DNA of 64,000 bases, taken from Dictyobacter formicarum (lineage in GTDB: Bacteria; Chloroflexota; Ktedonobacteria; Ktedonobacterales; Ktedonobacteraceae). The stretch spans positions 186,001 to 250,000 of the forward strand of contig NZ_BNJJ01000007.1 of the NCBI RefSeq assembly GCF_016587435.1, given 5' to 3'. Of this stretch, positions 31,392 to 40,397 are shown piece after piece; position 1 is the first letter of the stretch, and every line of letters starts with the position of its first letter. The notes under the pieces are model-generated. The model did no database searches and had not been told where the DNA came from. It saw only the letters and a list, made by a program, of their open reading frames with translations. Position numbers and translations under genes: made by a program.

Positions 31392-31719
31392 AAGAAACGC
31401 GAAGAAAGAAGTCGCCGCGCGCCCGAGCGTGCGGCGATCACCGCGTGCTCCAGGATGCCTGGGTGCTCAAGGCGATCAACCCTTCGTGGTGATGTCGCGC
31501 CCTTCTCCCTGAATTCAGCGGTATGCGGCCCACATAACATCTCCCCACCGAAAAATCATGCATTAAGCTGATAGCCAATCTGAAGAGCATGACAAAATAG
31601 TCCCATAGGCACAAAAGATGCACCTGCTTGATGCGGCTCAACCGTCCTGGTATATATAAGAAAGATCGACATGCTTCCAGACAAGCAAGCACATAGACAG
31701 GCAGAAACAGGAAAGAGCA
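31392..31719. other. Intergenic region, possible short coding remnant
   Basis: It contains a GC-rich hairpin (CGCCGC with GCGGCG near 31412-31436) without a T-run. A short stretch reading VLQDAWVLKAINPSW then stop (about 31443-31491) may be the tail of a lost gene. Nothing firmer is visible. Confidence 0.25.
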
Positions 31720-32445
31720 ATGACAACGACATCGATTATTCCGAGCATCCACCTGACCAGCGTCTACAACCTGCTCATCGACACCTATGGTGAAATGCAC
31801 AACGACCCTGACTATGATCCCCTGGGTGGACTGGTCGGCACAATCCTCTCACAGCACACCTCCGACATCAACTCGGACAGAGCCTACCACCAGATCATCA
31901 AGACATTCCCGACCTGGGAAGAGGTACGCGACGTACCCACCCACCTGGTAGCCGAGGCCATCCGCTCCGGCGGCCTCGCCAACATCAAAGCGCAGCGCAT
32001 CCAGGACGTCCTCAACACCCTGACCACCCAGCAAAAAGAGAGCGGCGGCAACAAACCCCTCACGGAATATCTCTACGACGAAATCGAAAAGCGCACGCCA
32101 GAAGAGGCCTGGCGCTACCTCCGCACGCTCCCCGGCGTTGGACCAAAAACCGCAGCCTGCGTCATGCTCTTCGATATGAATCGATCCATCATGCCCGTCG
32201 ACACCCATGTCCATCGTGTCAGCAAGCGGCTAGGCCTGATCGGCCCCAAGGTGAACGCCGAGCAGGCCCACACCGTGTTTGCGAAGATCGCGCCACCCGA
32301 CTGGGTCTACGGCCTGCACGTCGGCCTGATCCGCCACGGGCGACAGATCTGCCACGCCCAGCGGCCGAAGTGCGGGGAGTGTCCGCTCTACGCGCAGTGC
32401 GCCTACGTCGGCAGCGTCAACCCGCAAGAGACAGGGATATCTTAA
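31720..32445 (+). CDS. nth: Endonuclease III (HhH-GPD DNA glycosylase/AP lyase)
   Basis: 241 residues. It removes oxidised pyrimidines from DNA and cleaves the abasic site. The helix-hairpin-helix LPGVGPKTAACVML contains the catalytic lysine. VDTHVHRVSKRLGL carries the catalytic aspartate. The 4Fe-4S cluster cysteines are at the C-terminus in the pattern C-x6-C-x2-C-x5-C (CHAQRPKCGECPLYAQC). An N-terminal extension of about 20 residues is present. The 3' third of this gene is duplicated at 36575-36824. Confidence 0.93.
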   Translation: MTTTSIIPSIHLTSVYNLLIDTYGEMHNDPDYDPLGGLVGTILSQHTSDINSDRAYHQIIKTFPTWEEVRDVPTHLVAEAIRSGGLANIKAQRIQDVLNTLTTQQKESGGNKPLTEYLYDEIEKRTPEEAWRYLRTLPGVGPKTAACVMLFDMNRSIMPVDTHVHRVSKRLGLIGPKVNAEQAHTVFAKIAPPDWVYGLHVGLIRHGRQICHAQRPKCGECPLYAQCAYVGSVNPQETGIS

Positions 32446-32470
32446 AAAGAGGACTTAACAGAAAATAATC

Positions 32471-32610
32471 CTAAGCTTGTAGTCCATGATTGGTCTGCGC
32501 AAAGGCCTGAATCGCCTCTTGAAGATTGTGATGTTCGTTGAGCGGAACGGTGTGATCACCATCGCGGTACTGAAGTTGGTCTAATTGATGGGCCAGATCT
32601 AACCCTCAAC
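32471..32610 (-). pseudogene. C-terminal gene remnant
   Basis: On the minus strand about 45 codons read as plausible protein (LDLAHQLDQLQYRDGD, then HHNLQEAIQAFAQTNHGLQA and a stop). They are preceded by a stop and have no start codon. It looks like the surviving tail of a deleted gene. The family is not recognised. Confidence 0.35.
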
Positions 32611-32779
32611 TGCCTTCTTTCTCAGCAGCGACTCAGGACGTCAATGATAATAACTGAAGAAAAAGATATTACTGTTCCTTGCTGCCGAAATAAGTTTTTG
32701 TTATGATAAATGCAGGCACATCATTGCATCATTTTTCATGGCATGGAGGTCTGCATGATCTTCTAAGGAGTTAAAGACG

Positions 32780-33295
32780 ATGGGGAATGATTTCCACCTG
32801 AACAACAAAGTGATTCCACAAATCAAACGGGTGTTTGGTCATGGACGCCTCGCTATCCTGGGGACTCTTTTCTTCTTGGGAATTGTTGCGGCAGTTCTCG
32901 CATTTATGACAGCTTTTTTCATTATAAATTTGCTCAATGTTGCCTTCTGGTCAGAGGAGTTTTCTTTTTTTGTCGGGTTCTCCGCACTTCTCCTTGGTCC
33001 CTGTTTGTGGTAAAGCTTCATCATTAAACCACGCCGCCTAACAGTGAAACAGGGTATAAAGGTAGGCGTGCTAGGTAGCCTACTTGCTCATCCGTTGGCC
33101 TGGCTGTTAGCTATCCTCCCCAGTATTCAATCGATGTATTTCCCATACTACCTGGAGACAGCTATTTTTTTGTCTGTTGCTAGCATCATCCTAGCCGGAT
33201 GGTTGACCGCACTTATCGGAGGAGTAGCAGGAGCGGTTGTAGCTCAGCTTCAAATAAATTGTCGATGTCAGCAACGCTGGTATTCGGCGAACTAA
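32780..33295 (+). pseudogene. Small four-helix membrane protein interrupted by an in-frame stop
   Basis: AAGGAG precedes ATG 32780. The frame encodes two transmembrane helices (AILGTLFFLGIVAAVLAFMTAF and the FFVGFSALLLGPCLW end), then TAA at 33011-33013. It continues in the same frame through SFIIKPRRLTVKQGIKVGVLG into two more helices and a stop at 33295. One substitution therefore separates two halves of what looks like a single 171-residue protein. The downstream half could restart at GTG 33044 as an 83-residue product. Family unknown. Confidence 0.5.
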
Positions 33296-33543
33296 TGATA
33301 TACATGCACGCCTCAATCAGCTACGCCATAACTTCATAACCCATCGCAAGAAACTGTTGTTCTAGGTTTGAGTATATCCATAATATACTCCTTCTCTCCA
33401 TGATTACTCACACTACAACTTGATCGTGTATTTGCTGATATGCCTATCCTACTTCATTCACACGTGTTGGCTAAAGTAGAAAATAGCGTATACAATAAAA
33501 TATAAGCATGCGTAACATCAGTAGAAGAAAGAAATAGCAGGCA

Positions 33544-34212
33544 ATGCAATCGCTCTTGCAGGAAACTCTGCAACCAGCAACAACTGCTTTGTTGAAGGCT
33601 ATCGACGCCAGCTTGAATAGCAATACAATGCTCTTCAAGGTTCGTTCAGAGCAGATCATTACGACCAGCAATGCTCAGGAAATCCTCAATCTGTTCTTGC
33701 ATAGTCCCTTATTTCGTGACATGTTTCTCGAAGTTGATCAACTCCGTGGGCTGCTATCCTATTCAACATGGGATTTTATCGATGGGGAGCCTGTTCAGCT
33801 ATTTCCGTCAGGGAACCCGCTGCTAGAACCATTGCAATTGATACTGACTCCAATGAACGAGCAGAGCTTCGCTGAACGACTCCATTGGATGCTCACAAGC
33901 GCAGAAAGTCCCTACCAGAAACAGGTCAGCGAGCAACGCGCCCAGGAGATCCTCCGAGACTTCTTCTGGGAAGTGTTTACGCCCCAAAGCTGGCCGATTG
34001 AGCAGCCGCTTGCCCAACAATTCTGGCATGGGCATCCCTGGTCGTTTTGTGCTGTCGCTCCCAACTTTTTACCCTCAACCGGCTATTATTATGCCTCTGA
34101 AGAGTATGAGCTTCCCGACTTTGCCTATTTTGATGGAGGAAAGAGAGATACGTGTACCTTTTTTTACAGCAAGGATATCTTCTATCTCCTGCTCACCAAT
34201 GGGAGTCCGTAG
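33544..34212 (+). CDS. Unknown soluble protein
   Basis: 222 residues, acidic, with many aromatic residues in the C-terminal half (STGYYYASEEYELPDFAYFDGG, YSKDIFYLLL). No signal peptide, membrane helix or known motif. It lies in the gene-decay zone but is itself uninterrupted. A possible promoter region precedes it in the 248-bp gap. I do not recognise the family. Confidence 0.55.
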   Translation: MQSLLQETLQPATTALLKAIDASLNSNTMLFKVRSEQIITTSNAQEILNLFLHSPLFRDMFLEVDQLRGLLSYSTWDFIDGEPVQLFPSGNPLLEPLQLILTPMNEQSFAERLHWMLTSAESPYQKQVSEQRAQEILRDFFWEVFTPQSWPIEQPLAQQFWHGHPWSFCAVAPNFLPSTGYYYASEEYELPDFAYFDGGKRDTCTFFYSKDIFYLLLTNGSP

Positions 34213-34368
34213 TGGCCTGATTCACACAATTCCATTATTATTTCACCAGCTACAATGTTACATAAGTATTGGCAGACATCCACTTTTATGATATCTGCAC
34301 AGAGTTGATGAGCTCACTTATGAGTCGGTGACTCTCTCAAACACAAAAACAAATAAAGAAGAACAGAT

Positions 34369-35235
34369 ATGTTTGATGGACTGAACGCACTTCCCTGGCT
34401 CGATTTAAAACATGCTTACGGATCAGCTGAAGAAGTGCCGATGTGGCTTCGTCAGCTGATCTCTCCCTATGATTACATCAGAGAGGAAGCCATGGGCTGC
34501 CTCAACAGCTCAATTTGCCACCAGGGCTGGATCTGCCCAGCAACGGCTTACACAGTACCCTATCTGATTGAATTGCTTCGGGAACCAGCAGTTCCAGGAA
34601 AAGTGGAAATCTTGAGATTACTCACATGGATAGTTGTCGCCAATCCCGATCTCTCTGAAGAGAGGTGGCGCAAGAACGCCAAAGTGCCTCAATGGAATGT
34701 TCCGGAACACATCCCTTTCAAAGATGCTCGCGAGGAGGTCAGGCGCGGCCTGTCGACCTACCTCGCGTTGCTCGATGCTCCTGATCTGGAAATACGCATG
34801 CAGGCGGCAAAGATTTTGCGATATGTGGCAACACTGACGCCAGATTTACGGGCGCATCTCGTTACGCGACTCAGACAGGAATCTGAACGAAAGGCCCGTG
34901 CCAATCTGGTCCTCCTCCTGGGAGCCCTGTCATCCCCTGAAACTGAAGCCCTGGCTTTCTTCTCCAACCTTGTGCAGACAGATAAAGATGAACTCATCGT
35001 TTTCTGCGCCGCACTTGTACTAATACAACTGGCGAAAGACAAAACACCACCGGAGATTGTTCAACTCCTTGCACATGTCTTGCTTCAGCCATCTGAACGC
35101 CTGGATGTTTACCAGGAGGTTACCATGCAGGGAAGCAATCAGTTGGCGAGCGGCAGCACTTGGGCTTGGACATCTTCGGCCAGAACTGCTTCAACCGTTC
35201 GTACCAGCACTGCAAGAGAAACTTCTTCAGGATGA
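34369..35235 (+). CDS. HEAT-repeat protein, 5' part of a frameshifted gene
   Basis: 288 residues as read. Residues about 30-255 show alpha-helical HEAT-like repeats (YIREEAMGCLNSSI, DLEIRMQAAKILRYVATL, ARANLVLLLGALSSPE, ELIVFCAALVLIQLAKD). From about residue 256 the frame becomes Ser/Thr-rich nonsense. The HEAT pattern resumes in the +1 frame after the GGG at 35130-35132 (EAISWRAAALGLGHL). One extra G there explains the break. The intact ancestor would have been a protein of about 700 residues joining HEAT repeats to an APH-like domain. Confidence 0.62.
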   Translation: MFDGLNALPWLDLKHAYGSAEEVPMWLRQLISPYDYIREEAMGCLNSSICHQGWICPATAYTVPYLIELLREPAVPGKVEILRLLTWIVVANPDLSEERWRKNAKVPQWNVPEHIPFKDAREEVRRGLSTYLALLDAPDLEIRMQAAKILRYVATLTPDLRAHLVTRLRQESERKARANLVLLLGALSSPETEALAFFSNLVQTDKDELIVFCAALVLIQLAKDKTPPEIVQLLAHVLLQPSERLDVYQEVTMQGSNQLASGSTWAWTSSARTASTVRTSTARETSSG

Positions 35236-36481
35236 GCAATTACGAGCCATGACGCTGGCTGAAATGCTACTGTTCATTGTATTTTCCAGCCAACAGCCAG
35301 CAGATCAACAACAGTGGACGCTGGCAGAACTCACACCACAGCAGATCACCGTACTCTCCCTCATCAGCGAGCGGGCCGACCTTTGGGACGCTGATTTCGT
35401 TCCAGATTTACCGCATTTACTGAGAAAATATGGTTTACCAGATGACAGGCAGAAGGTAGTACACTTTCTCAACCGCGAACTGCCCACCTCAGTGCCACAA
35501 ACATATCCATCTGACTTTCTCGATGCCAATGATTACACCCGCTACGATAGCTTTTACGATTATCTGCGAAAGGTCTTTAAAAAGCACCTTCCCGAAGTGT
35601 ACCCTGAAATGCGTGTACGTAGTATTCGTCAGATGAGTGAGATACTGAAAGACGATCTAGATCTACTGATGGTCAACGATGAAATCATGTTTCGTCTTCC
35701 TGATAGTCCAGCGGCCGTTGCCGCTCTGGAACAAGAGTATGCGCTCCTTCGGAGCCTGCAGGGACACGTTCCTCTTCCCATTCCCAATCCTGTGTATAAA
35801 ACCCCGCCAGACGGTGAGCTTGGCCGCATCTTTATGGGTTACCCCAGACTTCCAGGCAAACCACTCTACAAAGAGATGTTAGAAAGCATCGATAGCGACC
35901 AGACAGTAGAGATGCTTGTTTCCCAGATCTTCTCCTTCCTCTATACGCTTCATCATATACCGCCGGCAGACCTTGCACATATCAGGCTGCCGATACTTCA
36001 TGAGCGCAAACGCTATGAAGTGCTCTATACGCGAGTGCACATGGAGCTCTTTCCGCAACTTGAGCCAGACATGAGGAGCCAGATCGCCAACCAGTTTGAG
36101 CAATTCCTCGATACCCCGCAAAATTTCTCACTGGAACCGGCCCTGATCCATGGCAGCTTTGGGCCACAGAGAATTCTCTATCATGCGCAGGATCATTCCA
36201 TCGGTGGCATCATTGGTTTCACACAAGCGGGGCTTGGAGATCCCGCATATGACCTCGCGATGTTGTTTGGACCGCACGGCTATGATAAAAACCTCGTACA
36301 GGGTATTGAGCACGTTTATCCAGACTTCTCACTTCTACGGGAACGTATACAATTCTATGTGAATGCCTCTATTCTGCAAGAAATATTTGCTCAACTCGAT
36401 CAGCAAAACATGAAAAATATCGTTTCGAAACGAGAGCTTCTCTCTTACATGACTTTCTCTGATACAAAGAGCGCTACCTGA
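35132..36481 (+). pseudogene. HEAT tail plus aminoglycoside phosphotransferase-like domain, catalytic residues lost
   Basis: About 450 codons in the +1 frame relative to the preceding HEAT part. The first 120 or so continue the helical repeats. The rest has the layout of an APH/choline-kinase fold: FMGYPRLPGKPLYKE, a helical lobe, then ALIHGSFGPQRILYH and GIIGFTQAGLGDPAYDLAMLFG. In active family members these blocks read HGDxxxxN and GIIDWxxAxxGDPAxDLA. Here the catalytic Asp is Ser, the metal-binding Asn is Arg and the DFG-like Asp is Gly. With the upstream frameshift this points to a dead or pseudokinase gene. An ATG at 35057 lies in this frame but has no clear ribosome binding site. Confidence 0.6.
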
Positions 36482-36574
36482 AAAGACATTTCTACTACAT
36501 TATGCTAAACCAGCCTATGGAGGGCATTGACGATATCGTGGAGACGATGTGAAGAACCCCCAACTGGAGGTGTG

Positions 36575-36824
36575 TGTAGATACCCATGTCCATCGTGTCA
36601 GCAAGCGGCTAGGCCTGATCGGCCCCAAGGTGAACGCCGACCAGGCCCACGCTGTCTTCGCCAAGATAGCGCCACCCGACTGGGTCTACGGCCTGCACGT
36701 CAGTTTGATCCGCCACGGCCGACAGATCTGCCACGCCCAACGGCCAAAGTGCGGCGAGTGTCCGCTCTACTCGCAGTGCGCCTACGTTGGCAGCGTGAAC
36801 CCACAGGAGACTGGCGTTTCTTAA
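36575..36824 (+). pseudogene. nth: Partial duplicate of endonuclease III (C-terminal third)
   Basis: From the VDTHVHRVSKRLGL block to the stop codon the sequence is a near copy of the intact nth at about 32195-32445, over 90% identical by eye. It includes the catalytic Asp and all four cluster cysteines. The HhH lysine and the N-terminal two thirds are absent. A short open frame from ATG 36549 fuses eight unrelated residues to the copy. It probably arose by a local segmental duplication with 4.4 kb between copies. Confidence 0.8.
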
Positions 36825-37152
36825 AGTATTAGAGAAAGTTTGTTGATCCAGCATGATCAGGGACAATAACTCTGGCGTTGAAGCAGTTGAGGACGATGTG
36901 GTATCCTTTTTCTGGAGACAGGCAGAGTTCCCTCCTTTTTGGGTTTTACAGCTAATGATACTGGTAGTGTCATCATTGTGAGTTATGGAAGCGTACTTAC
37001 CAGTATGTTGCCTCTTGTTTTATCAAATATTCAGATTGATTTTGCCCGCACTAATCCATTGGAAAATTGCTCATATGTTGTTGTGAATGTTACACAACCT
37101 TCGTTATGGCATCCAATCGTTGCTTCTGTTTATCAGCGAGGGGAAGGTATAT
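36825..37152. other. Intergenic region upstream of the AraC-type regulator
   Basis: No gene, RNA or clear repeat is recognised here. It presumably contains the promoter of the regulator. Confidence 0.35.
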
Positions 37153-38082
37153 ATGTCAGGTAACCAGGAGGTTCAGCCGTATTCGCTCTTTGACACGCCG
37201 ATTCTGCCCTACATTCGGGAAAGTGATTTTGCTGTGCGCCGACCGTGGCGTGTGCCCGCACGGCGTTTGTTGGACTACTTATGGATCTATATTCAAACAG
37301 GGCACTGTACCATACAGGTCAATGGCATCAACTATGAGTTTGTGCCGGGCGATTTCTGCCTGATTCAACCCAACGATTGCGTTGTCCTGGAAGGAATGAC
37401 CGATACCATTACGCCTTTTGCCCATATGGACATCTTTTATCATCCTGAGCGTGAGAAGAGCTTTCCGACGCGACCGGGCCAGGTTGATCTCAAGCCTTAT
37501 CGCCACCTTTTACAGCCTCGTCTGAATGACTATCGTGGCATCTCACTTCCCGTGAAGCTCCAGACTGCTCAGCCGACAACGTTTCGGGATACATTTTTGC
37601 GGATGGTTGGCCTGTGGCAGCAACGAGATGCCATTAGCCAGTTGGAAGCACAACAGGCCGCAACGGACCTGGTTATTGCATTACTCAAAGATCAACAATG
37701 GCCCAGGGAAACCTCCTTTCAGGAACCGCAATCACTGAATTGGATAACTTCCTATCTCTCATTTCATCTGAACGAGCCAGTATCTGTTTCTGATATGGCC
37801 CGGCATGCCCATCTCTCTCCATCGCATTTTTCCGTGCTCTTTCGTGCTCGCTTTGGCACGTCCCCCCACCACTATTTGTTGCGCCTGCGTGTCCAGCATG
37901 CCCAGGATCTGCTGCTCCACACACATCTCTCGTTACAACAGATTGCCTCGTATTGTGGTTTTGCCTCTGTGCATCACTTTGCGAAAGCCTTTAAGAAGGT
38001 GACGGGGTATACGCCTGGCAGCCAACGTGCGCGCTCCAGCGGGAAACACTCCGAGGATGACCCTTATACACAAACCCTTTGA
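37153..38082 (+). CDS. AraC-family transcriptional regulator with N-terminal cupin
   Basis: 309 residues from ATG 37153, chosen because GAGGGGAAGG lies upstream. The open frame reaches back to 37087. The N-terminal domain looks like a cupin sensor (WIYIQTGHCTIQVNGINYEFVPGDFCLIQPND). The C-terminal 100 residues hold two helix-turn-helix units, with SVSDMARHAHLSPSHFSVLFRARFG split around residue 225 and SLQQIASYCGFASVHHFAKAFKKVTGYTPG as the second. The next gene starts about 155 nt downstream on the same strand and is a plausible target. Confidence 0.87.
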   Translation: MSGNQEVQPYSLFDTPILPYIRESDFAVRRPWRVPARRLLDYLWIYIQTGHCTIQVNGINYEFVPGDFCLIQPNDCVVLEGMTDTITPFAHMDIFYHPEREKSFPTRPGQVDLKPYRHLLQPRLNDYRGISLPVKLQTAQPTTFRDTFLRMVGLWQQRDAISQLEAQQAATDLVIALLKDQQWPRETSFQEPQSLNWITSYLSFHLNEPVSVSDMARHAHLSPSHFSVLFRARFGTSPHHYLLRLRVQHAQDLLLHTHLSLQQIASYCGFASVHHFAKAFKKVTGYTPGSQRARSSGKHSEDDPYTQTL

Positions 38083-38236
38083 TATCCGTTTCTTGTGAGA
38101 AGATCGTCGTTTTTGACAAAAATCCCTCATGCCGTGGCAATAGATTGATCCCTTTTTACCTGTATATTTGGAAGCGAAAGTACCGTTGCTTCTTGTACTG
38201 TCTGCTTCATGCAATATGATAAGGAGATCAAAGACT

Positions 38237-39598
38237 ATGATACCCCTCCTGGACACGCTTGGTATTCCTCCCCTGGCTGGATTATGTACCTACGATGAGG
38301 CATGTCGCCCTGGCTACTCGGTTGATGAGACAGTTGCGCTTCTCAAGCGTTACAACTATGTAAAGACAAGCCTGAATGAGTTCTTTGCCACGCATATTGC
38401 CCATACCCCCGAATGGGAAGTTAAGTGTGGATTTAGCCTGCATCTCTGGTTGGAGGCCGAACACAGTGCTTTGCTGCGCAAACGTGTCACGGAGATGCGT
38501 GAACCTCCTCATTATCTGGATACAGTCCCCGATGAAAGGCTGCAGGCCTTCTTTGCGGAACTGATACGATCGCATACGACGCTTGAACTCCTGGTTGGGG
38601 TGTACGCGGTTGTGAAGCCAGCGATGATTGCGGCCCTCAAGCAGCACCTTGACCGGGCGAATCCACTCATCGATCATCCTACCAGTCGTCAGCTTCGCGT
38701 CATACTTGGTGAGGAAGAAGAGATGGTTGCCTGGGGCAGACAGGCTATTGCGGCGTTGACCCGGACGCCAGAAGACGTCCAGGTAGCGAATGCCTGGGAA
38801 AAGCACCTATCCTGGTACCTGGCCACCGCCGGTGGTATCGCCGGAGATCAGCCCGCCCCTGAAAGTCTCCCGCCAACTCCGCGTTCTGATGGATCACCCT
38901 ATCAGGCAGACTGGATTCCACAACGGGATCAGCGTTTTGTCGATCCCTTCAATCACGCCGCCAAAATCGATGAGTATTATCAAGATGAGACCCTACCTCC
39001 CGATGAGCGCGTATGTGCTTTGCTCTATAAACGGTTACGCGAGATAGACGTTCCTGAATGGATGGGGCCGATTATCGCACGGACTCGTGGTAAAGCCTGG
39101 GAGTATTATCATGATATGAGTCGGCAACTCTGGGACGAGGCGCGGCATGCCATGATGGGATCGGTCGGCTTATACGCGAAAGGCGTGCCTTTTTATCGTT
39201 ATCCCATCGATATCAAATCCTCGTGCTCTCTCAATAGAGATTATGAACCGATTGAAGCCCATATTATTCTCTGGGGCATTGAACAAAGTTTGATGCCGCG
39301 CGAGACCGGGAAGCGCTGGGAATGGGAGATCGCTACTGCGGCCAACGATGTGCTGTCAACGCGCTTCCAGGATTATGATTGGGCTGATGAAGTCCTGCAC
39401 GCCCAGATTGGTCGCAAGTGGTTACTTCCTCACTTTGAGAACAGAAATGCCTTGCTTGCTGCCTGGGAAGAACTGATGAAGCGCTGGAATACCTCACTGG
39501 ACGAGCTCGCTGTACTATCGGAGCAGAAAGAGTGGTGGCCTGATTTTATAGCGGAGGTACGTCAACACCAGGGAACAGAACTGGCTGAAAGATATTGA
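38237..39598 (+). CDS. Putative ferritin-like (DUF455-like) protein
   Basis: 453 residues from ATG 38237, with AAGGAG upstream. It is alpha-helical. It has repeated E-x-x-H elements of the kind that bind a di-iron centre in ferritin-like proteins: LEAEHSALL near residue 80, WDEARHAMMG near 305 and WADEVLHAQIG near 385, with EAHIILWGIEQ between them. The resemblance to DUF455/MiaE-like proteins is inferred by pattern only. It lies downstream of an AraC-type regulator that may control it. Its stop codon overlaps the frame of the next, truncated kinase. Confidence 0.55.
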   Translation: MIPLLDTLGIPPLAGLCTYDEACRPGYSVDETVALLKRYNYVKTSLNEFFATHIAHTPEWEVKCGFSLHLWLEAEHSALLRKRVTEMREPPHYLDTVPDERLQAFFAELIRSHTTLELLVGVYAVVKPAMIAALKQHLDRANPLIDHPTSRQLRVILGEEEEMVAWGRQAIAALTRTPEDVQVANAWEKHLSWYLATAGGIAGDQPAPESLPPTPRSDGSPYQADWIPQRDQRFVDPFNHAAKIDEYYQDETLPPDERVCALLYKRLREIDVPEWMGPIIARTRGKAWEYYHDMSRQLWDEARHAMMGSVGLYAKGVPFYRYPIDIKSSCSLNRDYEPIEAHIILWGIEQSLMPRETGKRWEWEIATAANDVLSTRFQDYDWADEVLHAQIGRKWLLPHFENRNALLAAWEELMKRWNTSLDELAVLSEQKEWWPDFIAEVRQHQGTELAERY

Positions 39599-40079
39599 AG
39601 ATGCCTTCGCAATCATCGCTCTCCCAGGCTGGGTTATAGAGGGTGGAGCTATGATTTGGAATGATCCCATTCTCGATCATGCTGACTATATCGTCTTGCT
39701 TGAGGTTCCCTGGAGAACGGCTGCCTATCGCATTGTGCGTCGTCACATCATCAAAAGCCTGCGGGGCATCAATCCCTATCCAGGGATCAGGTCACTCATC
39801 TCGTTCTTGAGGAATAGCCGCCGGTACTATTTAAATCAGTGTCGCCCTGATCTTGTAGAAACGATGAACCGATGCCTTGAAGAGCAAAGAACGATCCCAG
39901 CGTTGCTTGACCCTGAACAATTGCTTACGCGTTGTGAGACGTATGGAATAGAGATTATCCAGGCACCTACAGCAACGTTTAGGCGTCAGTATCTCGAAAA
40001 ATACAAGCAGAAACTCATTGTTGTGAGAAATAACGCTGATCGAGCACGCCTGCTTAATTTACTGGCACAGCAGCGCTAA
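39591..40079 (+). pseudogene. P-loop kinase lacking its N-terminal ATP-binding part
   Basis: The frame reads PGWVIEGG, then ADYIVLLEVPWRTAAYRIVRRH and SLRGINPYPGIRSLI, which is the C-terminal two thirds of a small FlaR/topology-modulation-type nucleotide kinase. The homologous frame extends upstream of ATG 39651 into the end of the preceding gene but never reaches a Walker A motif. The 5' part has been deleted. A 142-residue product from ATG 39651 is possible but could not bind ATP in the normal way. Confidence 0.6.
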
Positions 40080-40088
40080 CAGACAGCT

Positions 40089-40172
40089 GTAAATCCCAAC
40101 ATTATTCGGCTCCCTCGATATGCTAGAGCTTTCACACAAAGTGCGGGAGAGCCGTTCAATGCTGGGATTTAC
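40089..40172. repeat. Imperfect 29-bp inverted repeat
   Basis: GTAAATCCCAACATTATTCG (start of the left arm, 40089-40117) pairs with the arm 40144-40172, with about five mismatches and a 26-nt loop. It could be a terminator-like or small repetitive element between the kinase remnant and ada. Confidence 0.5.
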
Positions 40173-40397
40173 ACCTTCGTAATTTCTAGCTTAAGCTTCA
40201 CTATTGTACTGTGGTAATAGTATGGGGTTGATATGAAACCCGGTTTCATTAATGTGGATGAAATAAGGTAACATCGGCCCGGCTCTGGCGCGTCTTCAAC
40301 ATGAGGCGAATTTGAAAGCAAGAAGCAGAGTGTGGAACATGTGGACGAGTGCTACACTGTGATCATATTAGGACGTGTTGATTTGAAAGGAAAGCGG

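Noticed and set aside
38168..38236. Longer N-terminus for the ferritin-like protein
   Set aside because: No ribosome binding site precedes 38168, whereas AAGGAG lies just before ATG 38237.
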